From: UBA2387 sp019454665
GTDB taxonomy: Bacteria; Armatimonadota; Fimbriimonadia; Fimbriimonadales; Fimbriimonadaceae
NCBI GenBank assembly: GCA_045862995.1
Contig: BTVX01000005.1
Location: forward strand, 1-64,000
Reading direction: 5' to 3'
DNA length: 64,000 nucleotides
The translations under genes were made by a program, and so were the position numbers. Under the pieces are notes generated by a model that worked only from the letters and a program-made list of their open reading frames with translations, was not told where the DNA came from and did not search any database. Of this stretch, positions 51,018 through 59,318 are shown in pieces; the stretch's first letter is position 1; every line of letters starts with the position of its first letter.

Positions 51018-52085
51018 ATGTTGGACAAGCTCGCCGAGATCGTCAAACGCTTCGAATCCATCGAGGCGCAACTTCAAGACCCGGCGTATTCCACCAACCC
51101 GACCGAGCTTCAGCGTCTGGGACGGGCCCGCGCCGAACTGCTTCCCTACGTCGAGGCTGCGCGCAAGCACGCCGAACTCGCCGAAAGGGCCAAACAGGCT
51201 GAGGAGTTGCTCTCCGACCCCGAGATGCGCGAGATGGCGCAGGCCGAACTCGACGAGGTGCGCCCGCGCATCGAGGCCACCGAGCAGGAGATCAAGCTCT
51301 TGTTGGTCCCTAAAGACCCCAACGACGACAAGCCCGTCGTCGTCGAGGTTCGGTCGGCTGCCGGGGGCGACGAGGCCGCTCTGTTCGCGAACGAGCTGTT
51401 CCGCATGTACGTTCGATACTGCGAGCGCATGAAGTGGCCCTACGAAGTGGTCGAGCACGAAGAGAGCGGGATCGGCGGCGCCGACCGCGTCGTGTTCCAA
51501 ATCAAACAGCACGGGGCGTACAGCAAGCTCAAGCACGAGAGCGGCGTCCATCGCGTGCAGCGGGTCCCGGCCACCGAGAGCGGAGGCCGTATCCACACGT
51601 CCACGGCGACGGTGGCCGTTCTGCCCGAAGCCGACGACGTGGACGTCGAGATCAAGGCCGACGATCTCGAGTTCTCCACGTTCCGGTCCTCGTCCGCCGG
51701 TGGCCAGCACATGCAGAAAAACGAGACGGCCATCCGCATCGTGCACAAGCCCACGGGGATCGCGGTGACGTGCCAAGACGAGCGGAGCCAACAGCAGAAC
51801 CGGTTGAAGGCCCTTGCCGTGCTACGGGCCAAGCTGTATCAGATGGAGCAGGAGCGGCTCGACCGCGAACGCGCCGCCGAGCGCAAGGGCCAGATCGGGA
51901 GCGGCGACCGCAGCGAGAAGATCCGCACCTACAACTTTCCGCAGAGCCGCATCACGGACCACCGCATCGGGTTCTCGATGCACAACATGGTGACGTTCAT
52001 GGACGGCGACATTGACGAGATGCTCACCGCACTCCACCAGGAAGAGCAGGCCCGACGCCTCGCCGCCGCCGAAGCGAGCGACTAA
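51018..52085 (+). CDS. prfA: Peptide chain release factor 1
   Basis: A 355-residue factor terminating at UAA and UAG. The PAT tripeptide (residues 184-186, in VPATESGGR) is the RF1 codon-recognition motif and distinguishes it from RF2 (SPF); GGQ at 228-230 is the peptidyl-hydrolysis motif, followed by CQDERSQQQNR. The long N-terminal helices and C-terminal domain are complete. A TAAAAT box 17 bases upstream may be its -10 element. It converges with the next gene, and the two stop codons overlap in CTAA. Confidence 0.97.
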   Translation: MLDKLAEIVKRFESIEAQLQDPAYSTNPTELQRLGRARAELLPYVEAARKHAELAERAKQAEELLSDPEMREMAQAELDEVRPRIEATEQEIKLLLVPKDPNDDKPVVVEVRSAAGGDEAALFANELFRMYVRYCERMKWPYEVVEHEESGIGGADRVVFQIKQHGAYSKLKHESGVHRVQRVPATESGGRIHTSTATVAVLPEADDVDVEIKADDLEFSTFRSSSAGGQHMQKNETAIRIVHKPTGIAVTCQDERSQQQNRLKALAVLRAKLYQMEQERLDRERAAERKGQIGSGDRSEKIRTYNFPQSRITDHRIGFSMHNMVTFMDGDIDEMLTALHQEEQARRLAAAEASD

Positions 52086-52780
52086 CCGGGCCGGACTTCG
52101 ACGTATCCCGACGGGCGCGGCATCTCGAAGTCCTTGGCCGTATTGTTCGCCTTGAACTGAACCGTGGTCGCCTCGCCCACCACGTTCAGCGTCTTGCCGC
52201 CGTCTCGCTGGCCGCGCACCTCGAACTTGCGCAGCACCCAGCGGTCGGGGAAGAACCACTGCTTCACCTCGATGAACCGGTTGGTGCCCGGAACATCGGC
52301 TCGGGCCGTCACGAGCCGCGCGTCGCTGCCGTTCAGTTTGACGACCGAATCGCTGGTGACCTTCAGCGGGGGATTGCAGTCGAAACGAACCCCGTAGCCG
52401 TTGTTGAACTTCATGTCGAACTGCGGCTCCCTGTCGGGATACTGCGCCGGTCGGTACGGATCGTTGAACCACTGGTGCGGGATCTTGGTGGTCGAGAACT
52501 GCTTCTGAACGTGCGATACGACCCACTGGTTCGCCCCGTCGTAGCCACCCTCGAGCACCTTGGTCCCGTTGATCGTGACGCCCACTTTGAGTTTGGACTT
52601 GGCGATGCGTTGCTCGATGCCCAGGGTCTGCGCCGGCTCGTTGGCGTCCTTGACCGTGATGGTCATTTGATCTCGAAAATCGGCCAGCAAACGGTACGCC
52701 GCGTGCTTGTTCTTCTCGATGTCCGCAAACGAGGGACTGCCCGCCTGAACGGCGACCGCAATGGCGACCAAGAGGTTCAT
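52082..52780 (-). CDS. Secreted hypothetical protein (outer membrane lipoprotein sorting-like)
   Basis: A 232-residue protein with an N-terminal signal (MNLLVAIAVAVQAGSP) and an antiparallel beta-strand body: DQMTITVKDA, VTINGTKVLEGG, QWFFPDRWVLRKFEV. Several features (a single strand-rich domain with hydrophobic residues on one face) recall LolA-like carriers, but I cannot name a family firmly. ATG 52780 is chosen because TATCCT lies 7 bases before it. It stands alone, divergent from the DUF4342 gene. Confidence 0.6.
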   Translation of the reverse strand: MNLLVAIAVAVQAGSPSFADIEKNKHAAYRLLADFRDQMTITVKDANEPAQTLGIEQRIAKSKLKVGVTINGTKVLEGGYDGANQWVVSHVQKQFSTTKIPHQWFNDPYRPAQYPDREPQFDMKFNNGYGVRFDCNPPLKVTSDSVVKLNGSDARLVTARADVPGTNRFIEVKQWFFPDRWVLRKFEVRGQRDGGKTLNVVGEATTVQFKANNTAKDFEMPRPSGYVEVRPG

Positions 52781-52787
52781 CTCCCTA

Positions 52788-52793
52788 AGGATA
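52788..52793 (-). promoter_or_regulatory. Putative -10 element of the secreted gene
   Basis: TATCCT (minus strand), 7 bases before ATG 52780. Confidence 0.4.
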
Positions 52794-52840
52794 CGCCACC
52801 GAGGGCCCCAAACGTCCCCCACGTGTTGGCGGGGGTCGGT

Positions 52841-52846
52841 TAGACT
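52841..52846 (+). promoter_or_regulatory. Putative -10 element of the DUF4342 gene
   Basis: TAGACT, 10 bases before ATG 52857. A TTGGCG hexamer occurs a short way upstream and may be a -35 box with a non-ideal spacer. Confidence 0.4.
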
Positions 52847-52856
52847 GCTCCGCAAC

Positions 52857-53141
52857 ATGAGCGATGCAACCCCGCCCCCCGATGACAAGCAGGCGCCCGA
52901 CACCGAATCGTTCTCGGTGAGCGGCGACAAGCTCATGGACGAGATCAAGCGGCTGGTCAAGGAAGGCAACGCGCGCAAGATCACGGTGAAGAACGATGCC
53001 GGCAAGACCCTGCTGGAGATTCCGCTCTCGATGGGACTGGTCGGGGTCGTGCTGTTGCCGTTCTACGCGGCAATCGGGGCCGTCGCGGCTCTGGCGACCC
53101 GCTGCACCATCGTCGTCGAGCGTCGCGAGACGCCCGAGTAG
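52857..53141 (+). CDS. DUF4342 domain protein
   Basis: A 94-residue protein. The GDKLMDEIKRLVKEGNARKI and LLEIPLSMGLVGVVLLPFYA segments followed by AIGAVAALATRCTIVVER match the DUF4342 family closely. A soluble helix at the front is followed by one or two hydrophobic helices. Role unknown. Family members often sit near cell-envelope genes. It begins 10 bases after a TAGACT box. Confidence 0.88.
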   Translation: MSDATPPPDDKQAPDTESFSVSGDKLMDEIKRLVKEGNARKITVKNDAGKTLLEIPLSMGLVGVVLLPFYAAIGAVAALATRCTIVVERRETPE

Positions 53142-53170
53142 GCCGGTCCAGCCATAATCCGTGTGGCTGA

Positions 53171-53854
53171 ATGATCCCCATCCAAGCCGGTCGAAGAACC
53201 ACCACGACGGCGACCGTCACGTTGACGCTCGTCGTCCTCAACACCGTGATCTACTTCTGGGATCGCCTGGGCGCGATCGCGGGACCCAGCCGAGTGTTCG
53301 CCGACCTCGCCATGCGGCCCGTCGAGGTGGTCATGGCGCTCCAAGGAACTGGCGACAAGTTCGCGCTGGCGACGGTGCTGACCTCGATGTTCCTTCACGG
53401 CGGGTTCGCCCACCTGCTGTTCAACATGATCTTCCTGGGCACGTTCGGGCAGGCCGTCGAGTCCGCGTTCGGCCCGCCCCGCTTCGCGCTTTACTACCTG
53501 TTCTGGGGCGTTTGCGCCGCAGCCGCACACGTGTTTGTGTTGCCCGGTTCGGATATCCCCATGATCGGGGCCTCGGGAGCGATCGGCGGCGTGTTGGGCG
53601 TGTACCTGCTGCTCTATCCCGCCAGCAAGGTGCAGATCGTGCTGTTGCCCTTTCCGTTGCCGTTCAGCGTGAGGGCGTGGATCATGCTCGGTGCGTGGTT
53701 CTTGTGGCAGGTTTTCGTGCGTCAGGAGGGTGTGGCGAACTGGGCGCATGTCGGCGGCTTCCTTGCGGGCATGCTCACCGTCTTGATCATGGGCGGCCCC
53801 AAAGCGATGCTCAAGCACGACACGACGCAGGAGGACCATGACCTCGACGACTGA
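53171..53854 (+). CDS. Rhomboid-family intramembrane serine protease
   Basis: A 227-residue, roughly six-helix membrane protease. Motifs: MFLHGGFAHLLFNMIFLG (His/Asn loop), GASGAIGG with catalytic Ser135, and NWAHVGGFLAG with catalytic His193. Cleaves helices of membrane proteins; substrate unknown. The DUF5693 gene overlaps its last 17 bases, so rhomboid, DUF5693 and csaB probably share one transcript. Confidence 0.93.
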   Translation: MIPIQAGRRTTTTATVTLTLVVLNTVIYFWDRLGAIAGPSRVFADLAMRPVEVVMALQGTGDKFALATVLTSMFLHGGFAHLLFNMIFLGTFGQAVESAFGPPRFALYYLFWGVCAAAAHVFVLPGSDIPMIGASGAIGGVLGVYLLLYPASKVQIVLLPFPLPFSVRAWIMLGAWFLWQVFVRQEGVANWAHVGGFLAGMLTVLIMGGPKAMLKHDTTQEDHDLDD

Positions 53855-55691
53855 CACCCCGACGACTGACGCGCCCTGGTGGGTGTGGGCCAGCCTCATG
53901 CTCACCGTTCTGGTCTCCGGCTACTCGCTTTCGATCCGCTACCGGGCCGAGCAGGCGAATCGGGCCGTGATGATCGCCGTCGAGCACGACACGGTGCGCG
54001 ACTTCGCCGCCGCCCAGGGGGTCGGCTACGACGAAGCCTTGACCTCGCTCCACAACCAGGGAGTCCGCGCGGTGGCCATCGTCGAGGAGCGGTTCGAGGA
54101 CCTGCTCAAGCGTGGCGAGATCCGGATTCAGAACCACTCGGTGATTCCCACCGACGAGAGCCAGCAAGGCAGACTCGAGCGGGCGCTCGAACGCCGGTTC
54201 CCGGGTTCGGGAAGCCTAGCGGTTGGGGGGATGAAGTGGAGAAACCCGGGTCCCAAAGTGACGTTGTCTGTGGAGACGATCCTCGCCACCCCGGTGGGGA
54301 TCAACCCCGCGTTTGCCGCAAGCATCCAGAAGGCTGGGATGGAGATCATCGTCCGACATGGCAACCTCGCCGGGGCGCCCGAACGCTATATCCATGAGAC
54401 GCTCGCCGAATCGCGCGGGCTGGGCGCACGCTACTTTCTGCCGCTCGGCGAACAGGTGCTCGGCCTGCGCAAGGGGCTCGAACCCCTGGCCGAAGCGCTC
54501 GAAGCCAACGACATGCTCTACTGCACGCCCGAGTTCGGCAAAATCGCGGGCGACTCGATCGTCAGGACGGACATCCCCGAGCGCACCGTCCGACTGCACG
54601 CCGCCCAAGTCGCCGAGGTGGACAAGTTGGGCTTCTCCGAATTGGTCGAACGGTACAGCAAAGCGGGGCGCGAACGCAACATCCGCGTGCTGCTCGTGCG
54701 GCCGGGCAACTACGGCGGCGACCAACCGCTCACCGACCTGGGAGAACTCACGCGAGGCATCGGACGGGCGCTCATCAAGGAGGGCGCAGACCTCGGCCCG
54801 GCACGTCCCTTCGAAGCCCCCGTGGTGCCGCTCTGGGTGTTTGTGGGCATCGGTCTGGCAGCAGTGCCCGCCTTGGTTTGGATCGCGGGGGGCTTCTTGG
54901 GCGGGCGCGTTTGGATTGGGGCCTCCGTGTTGATCGCATTGCTCGCCTTTGGCTGCGCGACGAGCACGGGCCGGAGCCTGATGGCGCTGGCTTGTGCCAC
55001 GGCTCTTCCGCTCGGCGCGTTCCGCGTCGTGTTGCATCGCCGCGACCCTTGGCCCGTGAGCTACACGCTGATCGCTGCGGTGAGCCTTGTCGGAGGTCTG
55101 GTCGTGGCCGGGTTGCTGAACGGGCTCGAGTTCATGATTCAGGTGGACCAGTTCACCGGCGTGAAGGTGGCGCACTTCCTGCCGATCCTCCTGGTCGGCG
55201 CGTGGTTGCTGGGTCGGGTCGTACCGTGGTCCTCGCTCAAGGGTTCGCCCGTCACTTGGGGCGCGCTCGCCGGGACGCTGGTGGCGCTCGTGGCTCTGGC
55301 GCTGATGCAAGCGCGCACGGGCAACGACAACCCCGCAGCGGTCAGCGGCTTCGAACTGCGCTTGCGGTCGCTGCTCGAAGCCGTCTTGTTCACGCGCCCG
55401 CGAACGAAGGAGTTCCTCATCGGCTACCCCGCGCTGGTCGTCGGCCTCGCTCTGCTCGCCCAAGCAAAGGGTCGCCCCGACCTCGGCATCCGACCGGGAT
55501 GGACCGCTGGCGCATTGGTGCTTGGTTCGATCGGTGTGACGAGCCTGGTCAATACGATGTGCCACCTGCATACGCCGCTGGTCGTCGGGTTCGCGCGCAT
55601 CGGGATCGGATGGCTGCTCGGCGGTATAATCGGTGCGCTTGTGTGGTTGCTCTTGCAGCCTGCACTAAGCCTCCGCAACAGGAAAACCTAG
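53838..55691 (+). CDS. DUF5693 multi-pass membrane protein
   Basis: A 617-residue protein: one N-terminal membrane helix (~14-31), a ~300-residue extracytoplasmic domain (ALTSLHNQGVRAVAIVEERF, KWRNPGPKVTLSVETIL), then about eight membrane helices. The family is found next to csaB in many diderm and monoderm bacteria that hold an S-layer or outer membrane by SLH domains, and is thought to participate in pyruvylated wall-polymer export or assembly; this is not shown. It overlaps csaB by one base (TAGTG). Confidence 0.85.
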   Translation: MTSTTDTPTTDAPWWVWASLMLTVLVSGYSLSIRYRAEQANRAVMIAVEHDTVRDFAAAQGVGYDEALTSLHNQGVRAVAIVEERFEDLLKRGEIRIQNHSVIPTDESQQGRLERALERRFPGSGSLAVGGMKWRNPGPKVTLSVETILATPVGINPAFAASIQKAGMEIIVRHGNLAGAPERYIHETLAESRGLGARYFLPLGEQVLGLRKGLEPLAEALEANDMLYCTPEFGKIAGDSIVRTDIPERTVRLHAAQVAEVDKLGFSELVERYSKAGRERNIRVLLVRPGNYGGDQPLTDLGELTRGIGRALIKEGADLGPARPFEAPVVPLWVFVGIGLAAVPALVWIAGGFLGGRVWIGASVLIALLAFGCATSTGRSLMALACATALPLGAFRVVLHRRDPWPVSYTLIAAVSLVGGLVVAGLLNGLEFMIQVDQFTGVKVAHFLPILLVGAWLLGRVVPWSSLKGSPVTWGALAGTLVALVALALMQARTGNDNPAAVSGFELRLRSLLEAVLFTRPRTKEFLIGYPALVVGLALLAQAKGRPDLGIRPGWTAGALVLGSIGVTSLVNTMCHLHTPLVVGFARIGIGWLLGGIIGALVWLLLQPALSLRNRKT

Positions 55692-56770
55692 TGCCTCACC
55701 TTACGCTCGCCGGATACTTCGGATGCGGAAACCTTGGCGATGAGGCCGTTCTACTCGGGTTCGTTCACGGACTCGACGGGCTGGGTTTCGATGTCACCGT
55801 TCTGAGCGGCAACCCCGACGAAACGCATCGCCGCTACGGGTTGCAGGCCATCAACCGGCGCAACATGGGCGATTTCGCTCGCGTCGTGCAGACCACAGAC
55901 GCACTGGTCTTCCCCGGCGGCAGCATCTTTCAAGACGCCACTTCCGTCAAGTCGGTTTACTACTACGCGGACCTCGTTGCCCGAGCCAAAAAGGCCGGCA
56001 AGAAAGTGCTCATGGTCGGACAAGGCGTGGGTCCCTTGAGCTCGTTCTTGGGCAAGCGCTGGGCGGCGTCTGCGTTCAATGCGTGCAGCGCCATCGCCGT
56101 GCGCGATCCGGATTCGATGGGCGTGCTGCGGGAGCTCAAGGTGACCGCGCCTGTGAAAGTCACCGCCGACAGCGCGTTCCTGATGCCGCCCGCCCGAGAG
56201 GATGCCGAACAGACCGACTTCCAGGTCGGCGGGATGAAATCCATCGGCATCTCGCCGCGGCCGCTCCCCGGCATGGACATGAAGTCTGCCGTCAAGGTGT
56301 TCGGCGATTTGGCGCGTGCCCTGATGGCCAACAACCTGATGCCCGTGTTCGTGGAGATGGACGCCGCGATGGACGGGCCGATGATCCAGGAGGTTTCCAA
56401 GTCGCAGGGCGGCAAGGTCCCCGAGATCCGCAAGGTCACTTCGCCGCTCGAGATGCAGCAGAGGCTCTCGCGGATGGAAGCCGTCATCGCCGTGCGGCTG
56501 CATGCCGGGATCATCGCGGCGAAGGCAGGCGTGCCGCCCTTCATGGTCTCCTACGACCCCAAGGTGGCCGCCTTCGCCAAGATGCTCGGATTGGCCAGCG
56601 TGCCGAGTGTTCAGGGCCTGAGCGGCAACCGGCTGTACGATTCGTTCGCCGAGTTCTATAAGAACCGAACCCGGTACACCGGGCTCATCGCCACGCGGAT
56701 GCCCGAACTGATACGCTCCGCCCAGGAAAACGTCCATCTTGTCGTGGAAGCCTTGGGTGGTCGTCGTTAG
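55691..56770 (+). CDS. csaB: Polysaccharide pyruvyl transferase CsaB
   Basis: A 359-residue enzyme adding pyruvate ketal to a wall polysaccharide, the ligand of SLH domains. GYFGCGNLGDEAVLLG starts the fold, followed by ALVFPGGSIFQDATS, LMVGQGVGPLSS, AVIAVRLHAGIIAAKAGVP and MVSYDPKV, all CsaB hallmarks. GTG 55691 shares its first base with the DUF5693 stop. In Armatimonadota and Deinococcus this polymer anchors the outer membrane, which fits the barrel gene next door. Confidence 0.94.
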   Translation: MPHLTLAGYFGCGNLGDEAVLLGFVHGLDGLGFDVTVLSGNPDETHRRYGLQAINRRNMGDFARVVQTTDALVFPGGSIFQDATSVKSVYYYADLVARAKKAGKKVLMVGQGVGPLSSFLGKRWAASAFNACSAIAVRDPDSMGVLRELKVTAPVKVTADSAFLMPPAREDAEQTDFQVGGMKSIGISPRPLPGMDMKSAVKVFGDLARALMANNLMPVFVEMDAAMDGPMIQEVSKSQGGKVPEIRKVTSPLEMQQRLSRMEAVIAVRLHAGIIAAKAGVPPFMVSYDPKVAAFAKMLGLASVPSVQGLSGNRLYDSFAEFYKNRTRYTGLIATRMPELIRSAQENVHLVVEALGGRR

Positions 56771-56771
56771 C

Positions 56772-59318
56772 GTGTCTCGGGTCAAGCGTTCCCTCGCATT
56801 GCTGGTGGTCTTTGCACCCCTTCCGGCGCATGCCGGTTGGCTGGAGCAGGCCTTTGTCGCTTGGACTCGCGCCAAGGTCATTGATCGCATTTCGGTGAGC
56901 GGCACGCGCACCCTGGGCTTCCACTCGCACCGCGTGGACGGCGACGTCGAGGCGTTCAACTCGCTGAACTACAGCGGCATGGGCGCGAAGCGGTTCACCG
57001 ACGTCGGCAATGTGAACATCGTCGGGCGCAAAGTGCTCGACGTCTTCAACTTCAACATTCAGCTCACGGACAGCCGGTTTCGCGATCCGCAGGCGCGGAC
57101 GTTCAGCTTGGACTATCAGCGGGGGCCTATCGAACTCAGCGCAGGCGACATTCGGGGTCGTCTGACGAACTCGAACCGGCTCATCCCGTTCGCCAAAACG
57201 CTCCAAGGCGTGATGGCCGGCTACCGAAGCGGACGCCTGGACGTTCGCGCCGTGCGTTCCGAGGCCAAAGGCAGCCCCCGAACCGTCTCGGTCCAGGGCA
57301 ACAACACGGCAGGGCCCTACTACCTTCAAACCAGCCAGGTCGTGGCTGGCTCGGAGCAGGTCGAGGTGGACGGCGTGGCGCAGCGACTGGGCGAGGACTA
57401 CACGATCACCTACGAACTCGGGGCTATCACGTTCGTCGGCAAGGTCATCCCGCCGACCAGCAGCATCGTCGTGACGTTCGAGGCGTTCGGGTTCAACGCG
57501 CCGCGCGGCACCATCCAAGGCGTGGGCGCCACCTACGACCTCGGCAAGTTCGGGCGTTTCGGGGTGACCGCGGTCGAGCAGAAGGCCAAAGGCTCGGGGG
57601 CTTTGAGCACGCGCACCGAACTCTTCCAGGGCTTCGGCGCACCTTCGACGCCCTACTTCCTCGAGTTTGAACCCATGCCCGGGCGGCCCATCGCGATCCG
57701 GCTCGACGGCGTGCTGCAGACCGAGAACGTGGACTATGCGTTCGATACGGGCAACCCGGCGGTCTTCTACTTTTCCCGATTCGTCGCGCCCACGAGCACC
57801 ATCGAGGTCGTCTACACGCCCAAGCCCACCGCCACGGTGGACGGCGACCGCGAGGTGTTCGGCTTGGATTACCGCTTGCCTGTCGGCGAGTTGGGGTTCG
57901 TCTCGTATAGCCAGGCGACAGGACGCTTGAAGAACCCCGTCAACCCGACCAGCGGCACCGCACGCAGCGTAGATGCCAACCTGACCAAGGGCCCGTGGAA
58001 GTTCCGCGCCAACGCGCGCGACATCCCGGACGGCTACGTCAGCGTCGAGTCGCGCTCGTTCAACCGCAACGAGAAGGCCACGGACTTTGGGGTGGATTAC
58101 GAGAGCGGCGGGCTTACCTACGGCCTCTCGCACCGAAACGCCAGCGTGTTTGCGAGGAGGGTGGACAGCCAGGGCAACGTGCTCACCGACCGCGCCCGAG
58201 TGACCGAACTGCGCGCCTCGACCTCGGTGGCCAAGGACGAGAACAACTCGTGGAGGCTCGAGCACGTGCGATCGGGAAGCACGCTTCGCGGCCAAGAGAC
58301 GAAGATCGCCACCACCGAACTCAGCGGCACGAAGAACCACGGTCGCCTTCGCGCCACTTACGGCATAGGGCACCAAGACGGGCGCGGCCCCGTCGCCGAC
58401 GGCAATGCGACCAAGATTTCGACGGTCAGTATGGAGACGCTGCGCTTGAACCTGGCCTACCAACCGTCTGCGGACACGAGCCTGAGCGCCCGGACCAGTT
58501 TCTCGTTCATCCGCGCCGATGGCGAATCGGGGAAGGGCAACGACGTCACGCTTGCGGCCACGTACAACCCCGGCGAGCGGTTCAACGCGAACGCGTCGTA
58601 CGGCATCTCCCGATCCGGCGAGATCGCGACCCTCGGCCGGTTTCAAGGGGGTTCCGGCATCGGCTACGGCGGCAACGGGTTCTCGGGGGGGACGGAGTCC
58701 AACGCGTTCAACTTCGTGCCCGCCGACCTGACCTTCTGGAATCTCGCAGCTCAGTATCGTCTCTCGCAACGCGCCGGCATCGAGGCGTTCGCCTACAACC
58801 GGTCGCAATCGGGCAGCGTCACATCGAACACCGACAACACGACCTACGGGCTCGCGTTCGACTACGACCTCGGGAAGCAGACGAACCTTTACGCGAGCTT
58901 CGACACGTCCAACACGTCGTTCTTCGGCACGGATCAGCGTTCGACCAACCAGACCTTGAACCTGGTGCTGACGGGCGTGCCGCCGGGACGGTTGAGCTTT
59001 CGCGCAGGAGTGAGCGTGTTGCTTTCCAGCAAGAGCACCCCGTTCGCCCAGGACGCCACCAGCTTCGACCTTGGGTTGATGTACCGGCTCTCGCCCCGCA
59101 GCCGCGCTCTGCTGAACGCGCAGGTCGGGCGGACGCGCAACTACCTGCCGCAGGACGACCGCATGCTCTCCGTGGGCTACCAGTACCAGGTCTACCGAAA
59201 CATCGCCCTCATCGGATGGTATCGGTTCCGGGATCTGAAGAACCTCGACCCGTCGGTCAACTCGGGAGCCTACCGCTCGCGGGGCTTCGATCTGGAGCTC
59301 TCGTTCACCTTCCGCTAG
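56772..59318 (+). CDS. Outer membrane beta-barrel protein
   Basis: About 848 residues, starting GTG 56772 just after csaB, with signal peptide (KRSLALLVVFAPLPAHA). Residues ~30-330 form a periplasmic/plug region holding two copies of a domain (GPYYLQTSQVV...GSEQVEVDG...LGEDYTITYELGAITF and, at ~310-375, PYFLEFEPMPGRPIAIRLDG...TENVDYAFD). Residues ~400-848 are repeated amphipathic strands with alternating Thr, Gly, Asn and aromatics, ending FDLELSFTF-R, typical of a barrel. No TonB box or SLH domain was identified. The placement after csaB suggests an outer-membrane assembly or tether role. Confidence 0.8.
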   Translation: MSRVKRSLALLVVFAPLPAHAGWLEQAFVAWTRAKVIDRISVSGTRTLGFHSHRVDGDVEAFNSLNYSGMGAKRFTDVGNVNIVGRKVLDVFNFNIQLTDSRFRDPQARTFSLDYQRGPIELSAGDIRGRLTNSNRLIPFAKTLQGVMAGYRSGRLDVRAVRSEAKGSPRTVSVQGNNTAGPYYLQTSQVVAGSEQVEVDGVAQRLGEDYTITYELGAITFVGKVIPPTSSIVVTFEAFGFNAPRGTIQGVGATYDLGKFGRFGVTAVEQKAKGSGALSTRTELFQGFGAPSTPYFLEFEPMPGRPIAIRLDGVLQTENVDYAFDTGNPAVFYFSRFVAPTSTIEVVYTPKPTATVDGDREVFGLDYRLPVGELGFVSYSQATGRLKNPVNPTSGTARSVDANLTKGPWKFRANARDIPDGYVSVESRSFNRNEKATDFGVDYESGGLTYGLSHRNASVFARRVDSQGNVLTDRARVTELRASTSVAKDENNSWRLEHVRSGSTLRGQETKIATTELSGTKNHGRLRATYGIGHQDGRGPVADGNATKISTVSMETLRLNLAYQPSADTSLSARTSFSFIRADGESGKGNDVTLAATYNPGERFNANASYGISRSGEIATLGRFQGGSGIGYGGNGFSGGTESNAFNFVPADLTFWNLAAQYRLSQRAGIEAFAYNRSQSGSVTSNTDNTTYGLAFDYDLGKQTNLYASFDTSNTSFFGTDQRSTNQTLNLVLTGVPPGRLSFRAGVSVLLSSKSTPFAQDATSFDLGLMYRLSPRSRALLNAQVGRTRNYLPQDDRMLSVGYQYQVYRNIALIGWYRFRDLKNLDPSVNSGAYRSRGFDLELSFTFR

